Source: an uncultured SAR86 cluster bacterium
GTDB taxonomy: Bacteria > Pseudomonadota > Gammaproteobacteria > Magnimaribacterales > Magnimaribacteraceae
Reading direction: 5' to 3'
Assembly (NCBI GenBank): GCA_938048695.1
Contig: CALIUO010000022.1
Coordinates: 19,364-83,363, forward strand
Length of the DNA: 64,000 nucleotides
The notes beneath the pieces were generated by a model that was not told the origin of the DNA, did not search any database, and saw nothing but the letters and a program-made list of their open reading frames with translations. Position numbers and translations under genes: made by a program. Shown in pieces: positions 20,544 to 30,167 of this stretch; position 1 is the stretch's first letter; the number at the start of each line of letters is the position of its first letter.

Positions 20544-21209
20544 TTACTGTATTACACTGATATCATTATCTGTAGTGCAGATAATTGTGTCTGCTTTTCT
20601 GCATGAAAATATTCCGTTCTCTACCACCCCGGGGATATTATTGATCTTTGCCTCTAAGTCATAAGGGACTTCAATAGGTAAATTATGAATATCAACAATT
20701 TGATTACCGTTGTCTGTCACAAACCCATGCCTATAAATAGGTTTTCCGCCCATCTTCATAAGCTCTCTAGAAACTGCACTTCTAGCTAGTTCAATCACTT
20801 CTACAGGCAGAGGAAACTGACCTAAAAGGTTTACATGTTTTGATTCATCAACAATACAAATAAATTTATTGGAAGAATAAGCAAGAATTTTTTCTCTTGT
20901 AAGGGCTCCACCACCACCTTTTATCAGTTCTTTCCTATCATTAAATTCATCTGCACCATCGATATAGAAATCTATTCCATGAACTTCATTAAGGGAAAAT
21001 TTGTCATAGGAATTATCAATAAGATTTTCTGATGCATTAGAACTGCAAACAACACCTTTAATTTGGATTTTGGCTTTATTAAGCTCTTTTATAAAAAAAT
21101 TAGTAGTAGTTCCTGTGCCGATTCCAATGACTGAGTCTTTCATAAGCTCAGGCTCTATAAGATTAAAAGCTTCCCTTGCTGATTTTTCCTTTTTTAAGTC
21201 TTGGTTCAT
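20544..21209 (-). CDS. rpiA: Ribose-5-phosphate isomerase A
   Basis: SVIGIGTGTTTNFFI, DGADEFNDRKELIKGGGGALTREKI. Confidence 0.95.
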   Translation of the reverse strand: MNQDLKKEKSAREAFNLIEPELMKDSVIGIGTGTTTNFFIKELNKAKIQIKGVVCSSNASENLIDNSYDKFSLNEVHGIDFYIDGADEFNDRKELIKGGGGALTREKILAYSSNKFICIVDESKHVNLLGQFPLPVEVIELARSAVSRELMKMGGKPIYRHGFVTDNGNQIVDIHNLPIEVPYDLEAKINNIPGVVENGIFSCRKADTIICTTDNDISVIQ

Positions 21210-21287
21210 GTTACTTTAGATGTAATGAATATTATCACTCACAAAGTATAATAGCTCGCTTTTACAGTTGTTATTTAGACTATATTA

Positions 21288-22820
21288 ATGATTTCTTCAA
21301 AAAATAAGGGTTATATAAAGCAAATAGAGACTTCTAGTGTATACGAGGTTGCACATGTAACCCCTGTAACTAAGGCAAATCAGCTATCGAAAGTTCTTAA
21401 GAACGATGTATTGCTTAAAAGAGAAGATCTTCAGCCTGTATTCTCTTTCAAAATAAGAGGAGCATATAACAAACTCTCTAAATTAAAGAAAAAAGGCATA
21501 GAAGGACCTGTAATTGCTGCTTCAGCAGGTAATCATGCACAAGGAGTTGCTTTTGGTGCTAAAAGTTTAGGCATGAAGTCTTTCATAGTTATGCCGATTA
21601 CAACCCCTTCCATAAAAGTTAACTCTGTAAAGAATTATGGAGGAAAGACAATATTGTATGGTGATAACTTCGATGAAGCTTATGCACATGCTAATAAATT
21701 GGCAGAGAAAGAAGGGTATACGTTTATCCATCCTTATGACGATAAAGATGTTATAGCTGGGCAGGGTACAGTAGGAAAAGAATTAATTGAGCAAGTTAAA
21801 GAAGGCATTGACGCAATTTTTGTTCCCGTTGGTGGGGGAGGTTTGTTGGCAGGTCTAGGCACTTATGTAAAAGCTTTAAGTCCGAAAACTAAAATTATTG
21901 GCGTTGAACCCGAAGACGCAGCCTGCTTAAAATTAGCTCTAGATAATAATAAACGTTTGTCCCTAAAAGAAGTTGGTCTATTTGCCGATGGAGTTGCCGT
22001 AAAACAAATAGGTAGGGAGACTTTCTCGCTTATTAAAGAATGGATAGATGATGTTGTAACTGTTTCAGTCGATGAAATGTGTGCCTCAGTGCAGGATACT
22101 TTTCAAGAAACAAGAATAATTTCAGAGCCCGCAGGAGCCTTAGCCTTAGCAGGATTAAAGAAATATACTCTCTCCAGAGGTCTAAAGAATAAAAAACTTG
22201 TAGCCATAAATTCAGGAGCAAATTTAAATTTTGATAGACTTGGCCATATTGTTGAAAGAGTTCAGTTAGGAGAAAGCAAAGAGGCATTGCTTAGCGTAAA
22301 AATTCCAGAAGAAAAGGGAAGTTTTAGAAAATTTTGTAATTTTCTTGGTAAGAGAAGCATCTCAGAATTCAATTACCGAGCAGAAGAAAGTGTAGAGGCA
22401 AATATATTTGTTGCTTGTAGGTTCAATGAGAAAGAGGGCAAGAGCAGGCTATTAAAACATCTTAGAACAAAAGGATTTGCGCCCAAGGATCTATCCGAAA
22501 ATGAGGTAGCAAAATTACATATAAAACACATGGTTGGCGGAAGGGCGCCAATATCTATTGCTGAAAGAGGTGAGTTCATTTTCAGAGTTGAGTTTCCGGA
22601 GCGACCTGGTGCACTAATAGATTTTCTTGATAAATTAAGCGATAGATTCAATATCACTCTCTTTCATTACAGGAATCAGGGCTCTGCTTACGGCAGAGTA
22701 TTAGTAGGATTCGAATCTAAAGAAAAAAATTATCCTCAATTGTTGAGATACTTAAATAAGACAGGATTTAGATTTTGGGATGAAACTCAGAATTCTGCTT
22801 ACAGAGCATTCTTGAAGTAA
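21288..22820 (+). CDS. ilvA: Threonine ammonia-lyase, biosynthetic
   Basis: LLKREDLQPVFSFKIRGAYN, AASAGNHAQGVAF, VGGGGLLAG; two C-terminal regulatory ACT-like repeats. Confidence 0.95.
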   Translation: MISSKNKGYIKQIETSSVYEVAHVTPVTKANQLSKVLKNDVLLKREDLQPVFSFKIRGAYNKLSKLKKKGIEGPVIAASAGNHAQGVAFGAKSLGMKSFIVMPITTPSIKVNSVKNYGGKTILYGDNFDEAYAHANKLAEKEGYTFIHPYDDKDVIAGQGTVGKELIEQVKEGIDAIFVPVGGGGLLAGLGTYVKALSPKTKIIGVEPEDAACLKLALDNNKRLSLKEVGLFADGVAVKQIGRETFSLIKEWIDDVVTVSVDEMCASVQDTFQETRIISEPAGALALAGLKKYTLSRGLKNKKLVAINSGANLNFDRLGHIVERVQLGESKEALLSVKIPEEKGSFRKFCNFLGKRSISEFNYRAEESVEANIFVACRFNEKEGKSRLLKHLRTKGFAPKDLSENEVAKLHIKHMVGGRAPISIAERGEFIFRVEFPERPGALIDFLDKLSDRFNITLFHYRNQGSAYGRVLVGFESKEKNYPQLLRYLNKTGFRFWDETQNSAYRAFLK

Positions 22821-22826
22821 CTCATA

Positions 22827-23393
22827 TTAAAATTTATAAAACTGTTCGTTAGTGAGGCAGGCATCCACTGCCACATCATGTTTCTCAGGAAAACAGTTGG
22901 TAACTTTTTGAAATTCGTGCGCAAGTAAAATTAATTGGGGTCTTGAAGTTAACGAGAATTCCAGAGAATGGTCATAATATCCTTGTCCCATTCCTATTCT
23001 ATGACCAGCTAAGTCAAAACATACACAAGGTAGTAAAATTAGATCTAAGTTCTTGGGGTTAATTTCTTCACTACCTATCGGTTCAGCAATTCCTAGTGAA
23101 TTCTCTTCTGTGCTTTTACTGCCACCATATTTAAGAAATCTGAGCACCTTAGAACCTTCGCTCATTTTAGGTAAATAAACATCTGAACCAATTTCTAAGA
23201 GTAAATCTAACAGACCTTCAGTTCTCATTTCTTTACCAATAGAAGAATAGCAGGCGATATTTTTGTATTTTTTTAGCTCTAAATTCTTCTCCACTATAGA
23301 TAGAAGATTTTTTTCAGATTCCAAGAGCTGTTCTTTAGAAATGTCATTTCTAATTTGAATATATTTTTTTCTGAGTTTAGATTTATTACTCAT
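22827..23393 (-). CDS. 5-formyltetrahydrofolate cyclo-ligase
   Basis: DLILLPCVCFDLAGHRIGMGQGYYD; adjacent to 6S RNA as ygfA is in E. coli. Confidence 0.92.
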   Translation of the reverse strand: MSNKSKLRKKYIQIRNDISKEQLLESEKNLLSIVEKNLELKKYKNIACYSSIGKEMRTEGLLDLLLEIGSDVYLPKMSEGSKVLRFLKYGGSKSTEENSLGIAEPIGSEEINPKNLDLILLPCVCFDLAGHRIGMGQGYYDHSLEFSLTSRPQLILLAHEFQKVTNCFPEKHDVAVDACLTNEQFYKF

Positions 23394-23400
23394 CAGAGGT

Positions 23401-23576
23401 GTTTCCCAGAATACCGTTGTTGATTACTGCCCTGAACCGTGAAGTTCAAGGCGGTGACCCCGTCAATCTATCAGGCTTCCCAATAAATGGGTATGCTCAA
23501 CAAAGACCTTTCAGAGTCTCCTATTATTTTTTTATCGGCTCGAGAGTAGTAATAACTATCGAATAAACCAGGAAAC
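23401..23576 (-). ncRNA. ssrS: 6S RNA
   Basis: Lies between zapA and the formyl-THF cyclo-ligase gene. Reverse complement contains GAGCCGATA, TTGAGCATACCC, GAAGCCT and CCTTGAACTTCACGGTTCAGGG. Ends GTTTCC...GGGAAAC pair as a closing stem. A TATAAT (23589 to 23584) sits 7 nt before the predicted 5' end. Confidence 0.88.
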
Positions 23577-23583
23577 TTTATAA

Positions 23584-23589
23584 ATTATA
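23584..23589 (-). promoter_or_regulatory. -10 hexamer TATAAT of the 6S RNA promoter
   Basis: Exact TATAAT on the minus strand 7 nt upstream of the 5' closing-stem nucleotide. Confidence 0.6.
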
Positions 23590-23598
23590 ACCTAGTTA

Positions 23599-23898
23599 TT
23601 ATGCTTTAAAAGATAAAGTTTTAAGCTGTTTTTGAACCTGGAGTGTAAGGTTTTCTAATCCTTCATTGACGGATTCGTCCTTGTTGACATCTGATAAGTT
23701 TTTTAGGTATTCATTACTAATATTCAGTGCAGTAATAATAGCGGCTCTTTTCTCATCTAATCCAGAAGCCTCTTTGACTTCACTTAGTCTACTATCTAAA
23801 AAATTGGCAGCTTTCTTTAATTCTTCTGATTCTTCAGGGGGGCAGGCTATTTTATAACTTGCTCCTAAGATTTTTACCGTAGTTGTCTCTTTGCTCAT
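23599..23898 (-). CDS. zapA: Cell division protein ZapA
   Basis: VKILGASYKIACPPEESEELKKAANFLDSRLSE; synteny with 6S RNA. Confidence 0.88.
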   Translation of the reverse strand: MSKETTTVKILGASYKIACPPEESEELKKAANFLDSRLSEVKEASGLDEKRAAIITALNISNEYLKNLSDVNKDESVNEGLENLTLQVQKQLKTLSFKA

Positions 23899-24092
23899 CG
23901 GCTTCTGTGGGATTTAATTATTTTTGAAATACCTTCTTTGGCCAAATCGAGATTCTGCGTAAGCTGATTGTTCTCTTTCGACAACTGAATATTTTTCTTA
24001 GAGAGATGATCATTCACTTCTTTCAGCTGTTGACTGAGCTTTATTAGCTCATTCACTTCTCTCTCTAAATTTTCTAACTTATTTTCTGTCAT
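23895..24092 (-). CDS. Short coiled-coil protein upstream of zapA (TIGR02449/ZapB-like)
   Basis: MTENKLENLEREVNELIKLSQQLKEVNDHLSKKNIQLSKENNQL heptad pattern; 4-nt overlap with zapA. Confidence 0.7.
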   Translation of the reverse strand: MTENKLENLEREVNELIKLSQQLKEVNDHLSKKNIQLSKENNQLTQNLDLAKEGISKIIKSHRSR

Positions 24093-24171
24093 TTTCTTCT
24101 TTAAGTTTAACTTTGAACACAAATTCTTGCTACCATGTTTATCTACAAACTACTTAAAATTAGATTAAACA

Positions 24172-25476
24172 ATGAAAAATAACTTCTCTGAAAGAAGATT
24201 GCAGTTATCCAATAAAGTTTTAGATGATTCAGCGATAATTGTTGCTTCTGCTTTAGTCAAATCCAGAATATCTGATACAGACTATGCTTATCGCCAAGAT
24301 AGTAATTTCTATTATTTATCAGGATACGAAGAACCAGATTCGCTTATATTGATAAGGCCAAATCATGATAAAGAAAAGTTTATTATATTTTGTAGAGATA
24401 GAGATCCTCTCAGGGAACAGTGGGATGGTTTTAGGACTGGGCAGGATGGTGCAATTCAGGAATACCAAGCAGATAATGCTTATAGTATTAATTCAATTGA
24501 TCAAATGATGCCTGAACTTCTGGCAGGTGTTAAAAATATTTATTTTTCGATGAGTGCGCCTTGTGGAGTAGATTTAAAAATCTCTCAATGGGTTGAGGAT
24601 ATTCGTAAAAATACCAGGGCAGGAGCAGAGCCACCTCATAATTTACTTTCTTTGGATTCAATCCTGCATGAAATGAGGCTTATTAAAGAAGATCACGAGA
24701 TGGACCTTATGAAGCAAGCTGCTGACATCACTACTGAAGCACATATTAGAGCAATGCAGGCCGTTACTCCCGGCATGTTCGAATATCAACTAGAAGCTGA
24801 ATATCTATATGCGTTCAATAAGAATGGAGCAAGATCGGCTGCTTATAATTCTATAGTTGGTGGAGGTAATAATTCCTGCATACTTCACTATGTTGAGAAT
24901 AATGCTGAATTAAAAGATGGAGATTTGGTGCTTGTAGATGCTGGATGTGAATACAAATATTATGCTTCTGATGTGACACGTACTTTCCCAGTTAATGGTA
25001 AATTTTCTCCTGAACAGAAAGAAATATATTCCATAGTTTTAGAAGCTCATAAACAATCTATGGAACAAGCTAAGCCAGGTAATAAGTGGAATTTAATGCA
25101 TGAAAAATCCGTTGAAGTGATTGTTGAAGGTCTCCTGGATTTGGGTTTGTTGAAGGGCACCAAGGATCAAGTAATAGAAAACGGGGATTACTCTAAATTT
25201 TACATGCATAGGATAGGGCATTGGTTGGGTATGGATGTTCATGATGTTGGTGGATATAAACAAGATGGAGACTGGAGAGACCTTGAGAAAGGTATGGTAA
25301 TGACAATTGAACCTGGTATTTACATATTAGATTCTTTAGAGGATGTTGATGACAAATGGAAGGGGATCGGTGTGAGAATCGAAGATGATATTGTCGTAAC
25401 AGAATCTGGTTTCGAAGTTCTGACTCCCAATGTACCTAGAACTATAGAAGAAGTAGAACATACTGTTCAAGGTTAA
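24172..25476 (+). CDS. pepP: Xaa-Pro aminopeptidase
   Basis: DSNFYYLSGYEEPDS, VDAGCEYKYYASDVTRTFPVNG, HRIGHWLGMDVHDVG. Confidence 0.95.
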   Translation: MKNNFSERRLQLSNKVLDDSAIIVASALVKSRISDTDYAYRQDSNFYYLSGYEEPDSLILIRPNHDKEKFIIFCRDRDPLREQWDGFRTGQDGAIQEYQADNAYSINSIDQMMPELLAGVKNIYFSMSAPCGVDLKISQWVEDIRKNTRAGAEPPHNLLSLDSILHEMRLIKEDHEMDLMKQAADITTEAHIRAMQAVTPGMFEYQLEAEYLYAFNKNGARSAAYNSIVGGGNNSCILHYVENNAELKDGDLVLVDAGCEYKYYASDVTRTFPVNGKFSPEQKEIYSIVLEAHKQSMEQAKPGNKWNLMHEKSVEVIVEGLLDLGLLKGTKDQVIENGDYSKFYMHRIGHWLGMDVHDVGGYKQDGDWRDLEKGMVMTIEPGIYILDSLEDVDDKWKGIGVRIEDDIVVTESGFEVLTPNVPRTIEEVEHTVQG

Positions 25477-26652
25477 GTGGACTTCCAAGTATCGATCGTA
25501 GGAGGCGGTGTAGCAGGTGCCTTGCTGGCTCTAATACTGGGGAAATCAGGAATAAGCACTTGCTTGATAGACAAGGGTAAGCCCTCAGTAAAATTAAGTA
25601 ATCCTCTTCAAGGAAGAACTACCTCATTAAATCTTTTTTCAATAGAAACTTTAAAAGAAGCGGGTATCTGGGAGGATATATATCCTAACGCCAGGGTCTT
25701 TGATGAAATTTTTGTTTGGGATGCAGAAGGATCTTCTTCAGTCCAATTCAATGCTTTTGAGATAGACAAGAAGGAACTAGGTGTAATAGTTCACAATAAT
25801 ATTATCTTACAGGCTATCTTTAATTCTCTGCAAAATCTTGCAGAGGTGACTCTTATCGAAGAAGAATCTTTAGCTAAAATTTTTGAAGATCAAAATACTA
25901 TCGATCTAACGACAGAGTCAGGAAAAAAAATATCCTCTGACATATTAATCGGAGCTGACGGTTCACTCTCAAGAGTAAGAGATTTATCTAAAATACCAAT
26001 TCGTAAGTGGAGCTATGATCAGTTGGCTATTGTCTCCTCAGTAAAAACGACAAAACCTATAGGCAGTATAGCTTTTCAAATCTTTACTGATACGGGCCCT
26101 ATTGCTTTTTTACCACTAGTTGAACGGACAAACCACGCGTCTTTAATTTGGTCCACCGATAAATCTTATGGAGAGAAACTCCTTAAACTTGATAAAGAGG
26201 CATTATCGCAAGAGTTAAGGTTGAAAACAGAAGAAAGGTTCGGAGAAATTAATTTCTGTGAAGATATAAATTCTTTTCCACTTCATCAACTTCATGCCAA
26301 GAAGTTTTATAAGGAGCGCACCATTCTAGTGGGAGACTCAGCTCATACAATTCATCCTTTAGCAGGGCAGGGATTAAATTTAGGTATAGCCGATGTCAGA
26401 GAGCTATCTTACCTTCTTGCCTCCTTAAATAGGAATGGGAAGAGCTTGTTCGATAAGGAGGTTATTAAGACATACTCAAAAAAGAGGGAACCCGAGAGCT
26501 ACAAAATGATAGTTTTAATGGAAGCATTTAAAAGAGGATTCGGTTCCGAAAGTCTTTTGATACGCTTTGGGCGAAATTTTGCCTTTGATTTTGCAAATCG
26601 TGCGACGCCTCTTAAGCGTCGTTTGATTAAAGAAGCTGCAGGAATTATTTAA
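25477..26652 (+). CDS. ubiH: FAD-dependent hydroxylase of ubiquinone biosynthesis (UbiH/UbiF family)
   Basis: [46 protein letters not shown]; follows pepP as in other gammaproteobacteria; GTG start. Confidence 0.88.
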   Translation: MDFQVSIVGGGVAGALLALILGKSGISTCLIDKGKPSVKLSNPLQGRTTSLNLFSIETLKEAGIWEDIYPNARVFDEIFVWDAEGSSSVQFNAFEIDKKELGVIVHNNIILQAIFNSLQNLAEVTLIEEESLAKIFEDQNTIDLTTESGKKISSDILIGADGSLSRVRDLSKIPIRKWSYDQLAIVSSVKTTKPIGSIAFQIFTDTGPIAFLPLVERTNHASLIWSTDKSYGEKLLKLDKEALSQELRLKTEERFGEINFCEDINSFPLHQLHAKKFYKERTILVGDSAHTIHPLAGQGLNLGIADVRELSYLLASLNRNGKSLFDKEVIKTYSKKREPESYKMIVLMEAFKRGFGSESLLIRFGRNFAFDFANRATPLKRRLIKEAAGII

Positions 26653-26800
26653 TTTTTGCTTCGGTATAAATGACGTGTTTTCTTATAACAGGATCAAATT
26701 TTTTGATTTCCATTTTATCCGGCATTGCAGATTTATTTTTATCTGTTGTATAAAAATGTCCAGTTCCAGCAGAAGATACTAATCTAATTTTTTCTCTCAT
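26645..26800 (-). CDS. rpmG: 50S ribosomal protein L33 (51 aa, absent from the ORF track)
   Basis: Manual translation [51 protein letters not shown]. Confidence 0.96.
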   Translation of the reverse strand: MREKIRLVSSAGTGHFYTTDKNKSAMPDKMEIKKFDPVIRKHVIYTEAKIK

Positions 26801-27033
26801 ATCTTTTCTCCTCTTGATCTAAGATCAGCAAGCACTTTATCGATTCCGTTCTTATCAATAGTTCTCATTCCATTTGCAGATACAGTTAAACTAACGTATC
26901 TGTTTTCAGATTCTACCCAAAACCTATGTTTATGAAGGTTTGGTTGGAAAGTCCTCTTATTCCTATTTTTGGCATGAGAAACATTATTCCCTGCTTGAGG
27001 CTTTTTCCCAGTTACTTGGCATACTTTAGACAT
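26797..27033 (-). CDS. rpmB: 50S ribosomal protein L28
   Basis: [47 protein letters not shown]. Confidence 0.97.
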   Translation of the reverse strand: MSKVCQVTGKKPQAGNNVSHAKNRNKRTFQPNLHKHRFWVESENRYVSLTVSANGMRTIDKNGIDKVLADLRSRGEKI

Positions 27034-27080
27034 AATTTATTAAATATTTCTTTGTAGAGCCGCGTTTTATACCAGAAGCA

Positions 27081-27111
27081 TTGACAGCAAGCAAGAATAA
27101 GCCGCTATAAT
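27081..27111 (+). promoter_or_regulatory. Candidate sigma70-like promoter for coaBC (TTGACA, 19 bp, TATAAT)
   Basis: TTGACA at 27081-27086 and TATAAT at 27106-27111; spacer is slightly long. Confidence 0.45.
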
Positions 27112-27133
27112 CTCGACCTTAAGGAAACAAAAT

Positions 27134-28345
27134 TTGAAATCTTTAGCTAACAAAAATATTTTACTTGGAGTAACGGGTGGTATAGCTGCCTATAAATCAG
27201 CTGAAATTGTAAGACATTTGAAAAAGTCTGGTGCCTCTGTCCGAGTAGTTATGACTAGGTCCGCTGAAGAATTCATTACATCACTCACCTTACAGGCTTT
27301 GTCTGGTAATAGAGTTTCTACTGAACTACTTGATGCCGAAGCAGAAGCGGCAATGGGCCACATTGAGTTAGCAAAATGGGCTGATGGAATTCTAATTGCA
27401 CCTGCTACAGCCAATACAATTGCTAGGCTTTCATCTGGAAGAGGTGATGATTTGCTCTCCACTGTAACTCTTGCATTTGATGGACCTATCTCAGTTGCTC
27501 CAGCTATGAATCAAGCTATGTGGAGAGATGAAAGGACACAAGAAAATTTAAAAAAACTAATAGATCAAGATTTTGGTATCTGTGGACCGGGATCAGGAGA
27601 GCAGGCTTGTGGTGATGTAGGTCTTGGAAGGATGCTAGAACCCTTAGATATAATAAATATGTTTTCGCTCTCTTTTAATGAAGGAACATTATCAGGAAAA
27701 AAAATTCTTATAACTGCTGGCCCCACTCAAGAGCCAATAGATCCAGTTAGATTTATAACCAATAGAAGCTCTGGAAAAATGGGTTATAGTCTAGTTGAGG
27801 CTGCTCTGGATTCAGGTGCAAATGTTACTCTCATCAGTGGACCAGTGAATATAGAACCTCCTTCAAATTGTAATTTTGTATCTATAAAAACTGCCAAAGA
27901 AATGTACGATGCAGTGATGCATCATATATCGGGAATGGATGTATACATTGGCACGGCCGCTGTCTCAGACTATAGTCCGGCTAAGGCTAGCGACTCTAAA
28001 ATTAAAAAAGATGGAAGCAATTCTCCTGTGATTCTAGAGCTAAAAGAAAATCAAGATATTTTGAAGTCAGTTAGTGAACTAGAGCAGAGGCCATACGTAG
28101 TGGGCTTTGCTGCCGAAACCAATGACTTGATCAAAAATGCGGAAAAGAAATTATCCAATAAAAATCTTGATTTAATTATTGCTAATGATGTTTCGAATAA
28201 AGAAATAGGATTTGATTCTGATGACAACGAAGTTACCCTCATCACTGAAAAAGAAAAATATCTTATTGAAAGACAAAATAAAAGGAAGGTTTCAAAAAAA
28301 ATAATAGATTTCATATCGGGGAGGATCAATGATCAAAATAACTAA
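27134..28345 (+). CDS. coaBC: Bifunctional phosphopantothenoylcysteine decarboxylase/phosphopantothenate-cysteine ligase
   Basis: LLGVTGGIAAYKSAEIVRHLKK, APAMNQAMW, ITAGPTQEPIDPVRFITNRSSGKMG; TTG start. Confidence 0.95.
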   Translation: MKSLANKNILLGVTGGIAAYKSAEIVRHLKKSGASVRVVMTRSAEEFITSLTLQALSGNRVSTELLDAEAEAAMGHIELAKWADGILIAPATANTIARLSSGRGDDLLSTVTLAFDGPISVAPAMNQAMWRDERTQENLKKLIDQDFGICGPGSGEQACGDVGLGRMLEPLDIINMFSLSFNEGTLSGKKILITAGPTQEPIDPVRFITNRSSGKMGYSLVEAALDSGANVTLISGPVNIEPPSNCNFVSIKTAKEMYDAVMHHISGMDVYIGTAAVSDYSPAKASDSKIKKDGSNSPVILELKENQDILKSVSELEQRPYVVGFAAETNDLIKNAEKKLSNKNLDLIIANDVSNKEIGFDSDDNEVTLITEKEKYLIERQNKRKVSKKIIDFISGRINDQNN

Positions 28346-29606
28346 ACCAGAGAAGGTAGGATTTTCAACAGAAAAATTAGAACACATAGGAGAATCTATG
28401 CGTTCTCTAATAGACGCTAAAAAAATACCAGGAACAGTTACCTTGGTAGCTAGAAGAGGCGAAGTTGTGCATTTTGAAGCTAACGGCATGAGAGATATAG
28501 AGAAGGGCTTAGCGATGGAAACAGATACAATTCATAGAATTTATTCTCAATCTAAGCCTGTAACTGGCGCTGCTTTGATGATGCTTTTTGAAGAAGGCAA
28601 GTTTCTAATGACAGATCCAATCTCTAAATATTTCCCTGAGTTTGCAGAGATGCAAGTTCATACCGGCGGAGAAGGAGAAAACATGACGACTGAGGCAGCT
28701 TCTTCTCCAATTACGATTCAACAACTTGCCACACACACTTCAGGGTTATCCTATTCCTTTATGCCTGGACCCATAGGCTCTATGTATGTTTCTGAAGAGG
28801 TTGAAAGAGGGCTGGGTAACGTTCCAAGTGCCGGAGGAGAATTTTTTACTGCTGGTACAAAACCACCTTTTGACAATTTAAGAGAATGGACTAAAGCACT
28901 GGCCGAAATTCCTCTTGTTGCACAACCGGGAACTATATGGAATTACAGTGTTGGTATGGATGTAATGGGAGCATTGATAGAAGAGCTCTCCGGCATGTCT
29001 TTTGGAGAATTTTTGGAGGAAAGAATCTTTGGTCCTTTAGGTATGGAAGATACTGGTTTTACCGTACCAGATAAAAAGCTAGATAGATTTTCAGCTAATT
29101 ATGGTCCTTTGCCAGGAAATATAATGTTAATGGACGATCCTGAAAAGTCTGGTTACAGAACTCCACCTCAGCTCGAATCAGGTGGAGGAGGTTTGGTAAG
29201 TACTGTTGGAGATTACCTTAAATTTGCTCAAATGTTATTGAATAAAGGTGAATATGAAGGAAAAAGGTATTTAGGCAAAAAGACAGTTGAATTCATGACT
29301 TCAAATCATATGGGGTCCGAGAGTGCTGATGAAGGCTTAACTAACTTATTCAACATGCTAGGCAGTGGATACAGAGTTAGAGGCATGGGTTTTGGTGTCA
29401 CGGGCTCAGTAGTTATCAATCCCGCTTTGTCTGGTCTACCAGTTTCTGAAGGAGTTTTTAGTTGGGGAGGCGCAGCAAGCACACATTTTTGGATAGACCA
29501 TAAAGAAGATCTCATTGGCATTGTTCATACGCAACTATTGCCTGATGGTACTTATCCCGTAAGGGAGCTTATGCAATTAGCTACATATCAGGCGATAATT
29601 GAATAA
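28329..29606 (+). CDS. Serine hydrolase, class C beta-lactamase-like
   Basis: SxxK as RIYSQSKPVTGAALM, YSVGMDVMGALIEELSG, HTSGLSY. Confidence 0.88.
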   Translation: MIKITKPEKVGFSTEKLEHIGESMRSLIDAKKIPGTVTLVARRGEVVHFEANGMRDIEKGLAMETDTIHRIYSQSKPVTGAALMMLFEEGKFLMTDPISKYFPEFAEMQVHTGGEGENMTTEAASSPITIQQLATHTSGLSYSFMPGPIGSMYVSEEVERGLGNVPSAGGEFFTAGTKPPFDNLREWTKALAEIPLVAQPGTIWNYSVGMDVMGALIEELSGMSFGEFLEERIFGPLGMEDTGFTVPDKKLDRFSANYGPLPGNIMLMDDPEKSGYRTPPQLESGGGGLVSTVGDYLKFAQMLLNKGEYEGKRYLGKKTVEFMTSNHMGSESADEGLTNLFNMLGSGYRVRGMGFGVTGSVVINPALSGLPVSEGVFSWGGAASTHFWIDHKEDLIGIVHTQLLPDGTYPVRELMQLATYQAIIE

Positions 29607-29634
29607 AAAAAAGACGCATAAAGCGTCTTTTTTT
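29606..29634. terminator. Bidirectional intrinsic terminator AAAAAAAGACGC-ATAAA-GCGTCTTTTTTT
   Basis: 12-bp perfect stem with flanking A and T runs between two convergent genes. Confidence 0.9.
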
Positions 29635-29649
29635 ATCTTTAAACAATTT

Positions 29650-30069
29650 TTATTTTTCTTCGGAAGAGTCCTCTGATTCAACTTTTTCCTCAGGTGTTGC
29701 CTCTTCAGTCGTCTCTTCGACTGCTGGTTCTTCAACCGCAACCTCTTCCGTTGCTGATTCTTCGGCAGCTTCTTGAATCGCTGGTTCTTCTTCTGAAGCC
29801 ATTTCGGCTTCCGGTGTTGGTTTGGTTTTATTACCAAAACGTTTTCTAAACTTATCTACCCTACCACCTGTATCAACAAGCTTCTGTTTGCCTGTATAAA
29901 AGGGGTGTGAGGCAGAAGAGATATCAAGAACACAATAAGGGTAAGTTTTTCCATCTTCCCATTCCTTTGTTTCATCTGTTTTCAGAGTGGAACGTACGAT
30001 GAAATAGTAATCCATGCTTTTGTCATGAAATAGAACTTCTCTGTATTCTGGATGGATGTCTTTTTGCAT
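29650..30069 (-). CDS. rpmE2: 50S ribosomal protein L31 type B with a long acidic C-terminal extension
   Basis: [33 protein letters not shown]...[26 protein letters not shown] matches type B L31, followed by about 60 E/A/T/P/S-rich residues. Confidence 0.93.
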   Translation of the reverse strand: MQKDIHPEYREVLFHDKSMDYYFIVRSTLKTDETKEWEDGKTYPYCVLDISSASHPFYTGKQKLVDTGGRVDKFRKRFGNKTKPTPEAEMASEEEPAIQEAAEESATEEVAVEEPAVEETTEEATPEEKVESEDSSEEK

Positions 30070-30167
30070 TTAATAATCTTGTATTTAAAAATATGGAGGA
30101 GCACTATACCAGACAGACAAAACATGGCAAATGCAAAATTTCAATTAGAATACTTGATACTTTATTT

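Noticed and set aside
29577-29837. 86-aa very basic ORF (K/R/Q-rich) in a shifted frame on the same strand as the acidic tail of L31
   Set aside because: GAAGAA-type codons for Glu read as Lys/Arg in the shifted frame, so the basic composition is forced. The ORF also reads through the terminator hairpin and into the neighbouring gene.
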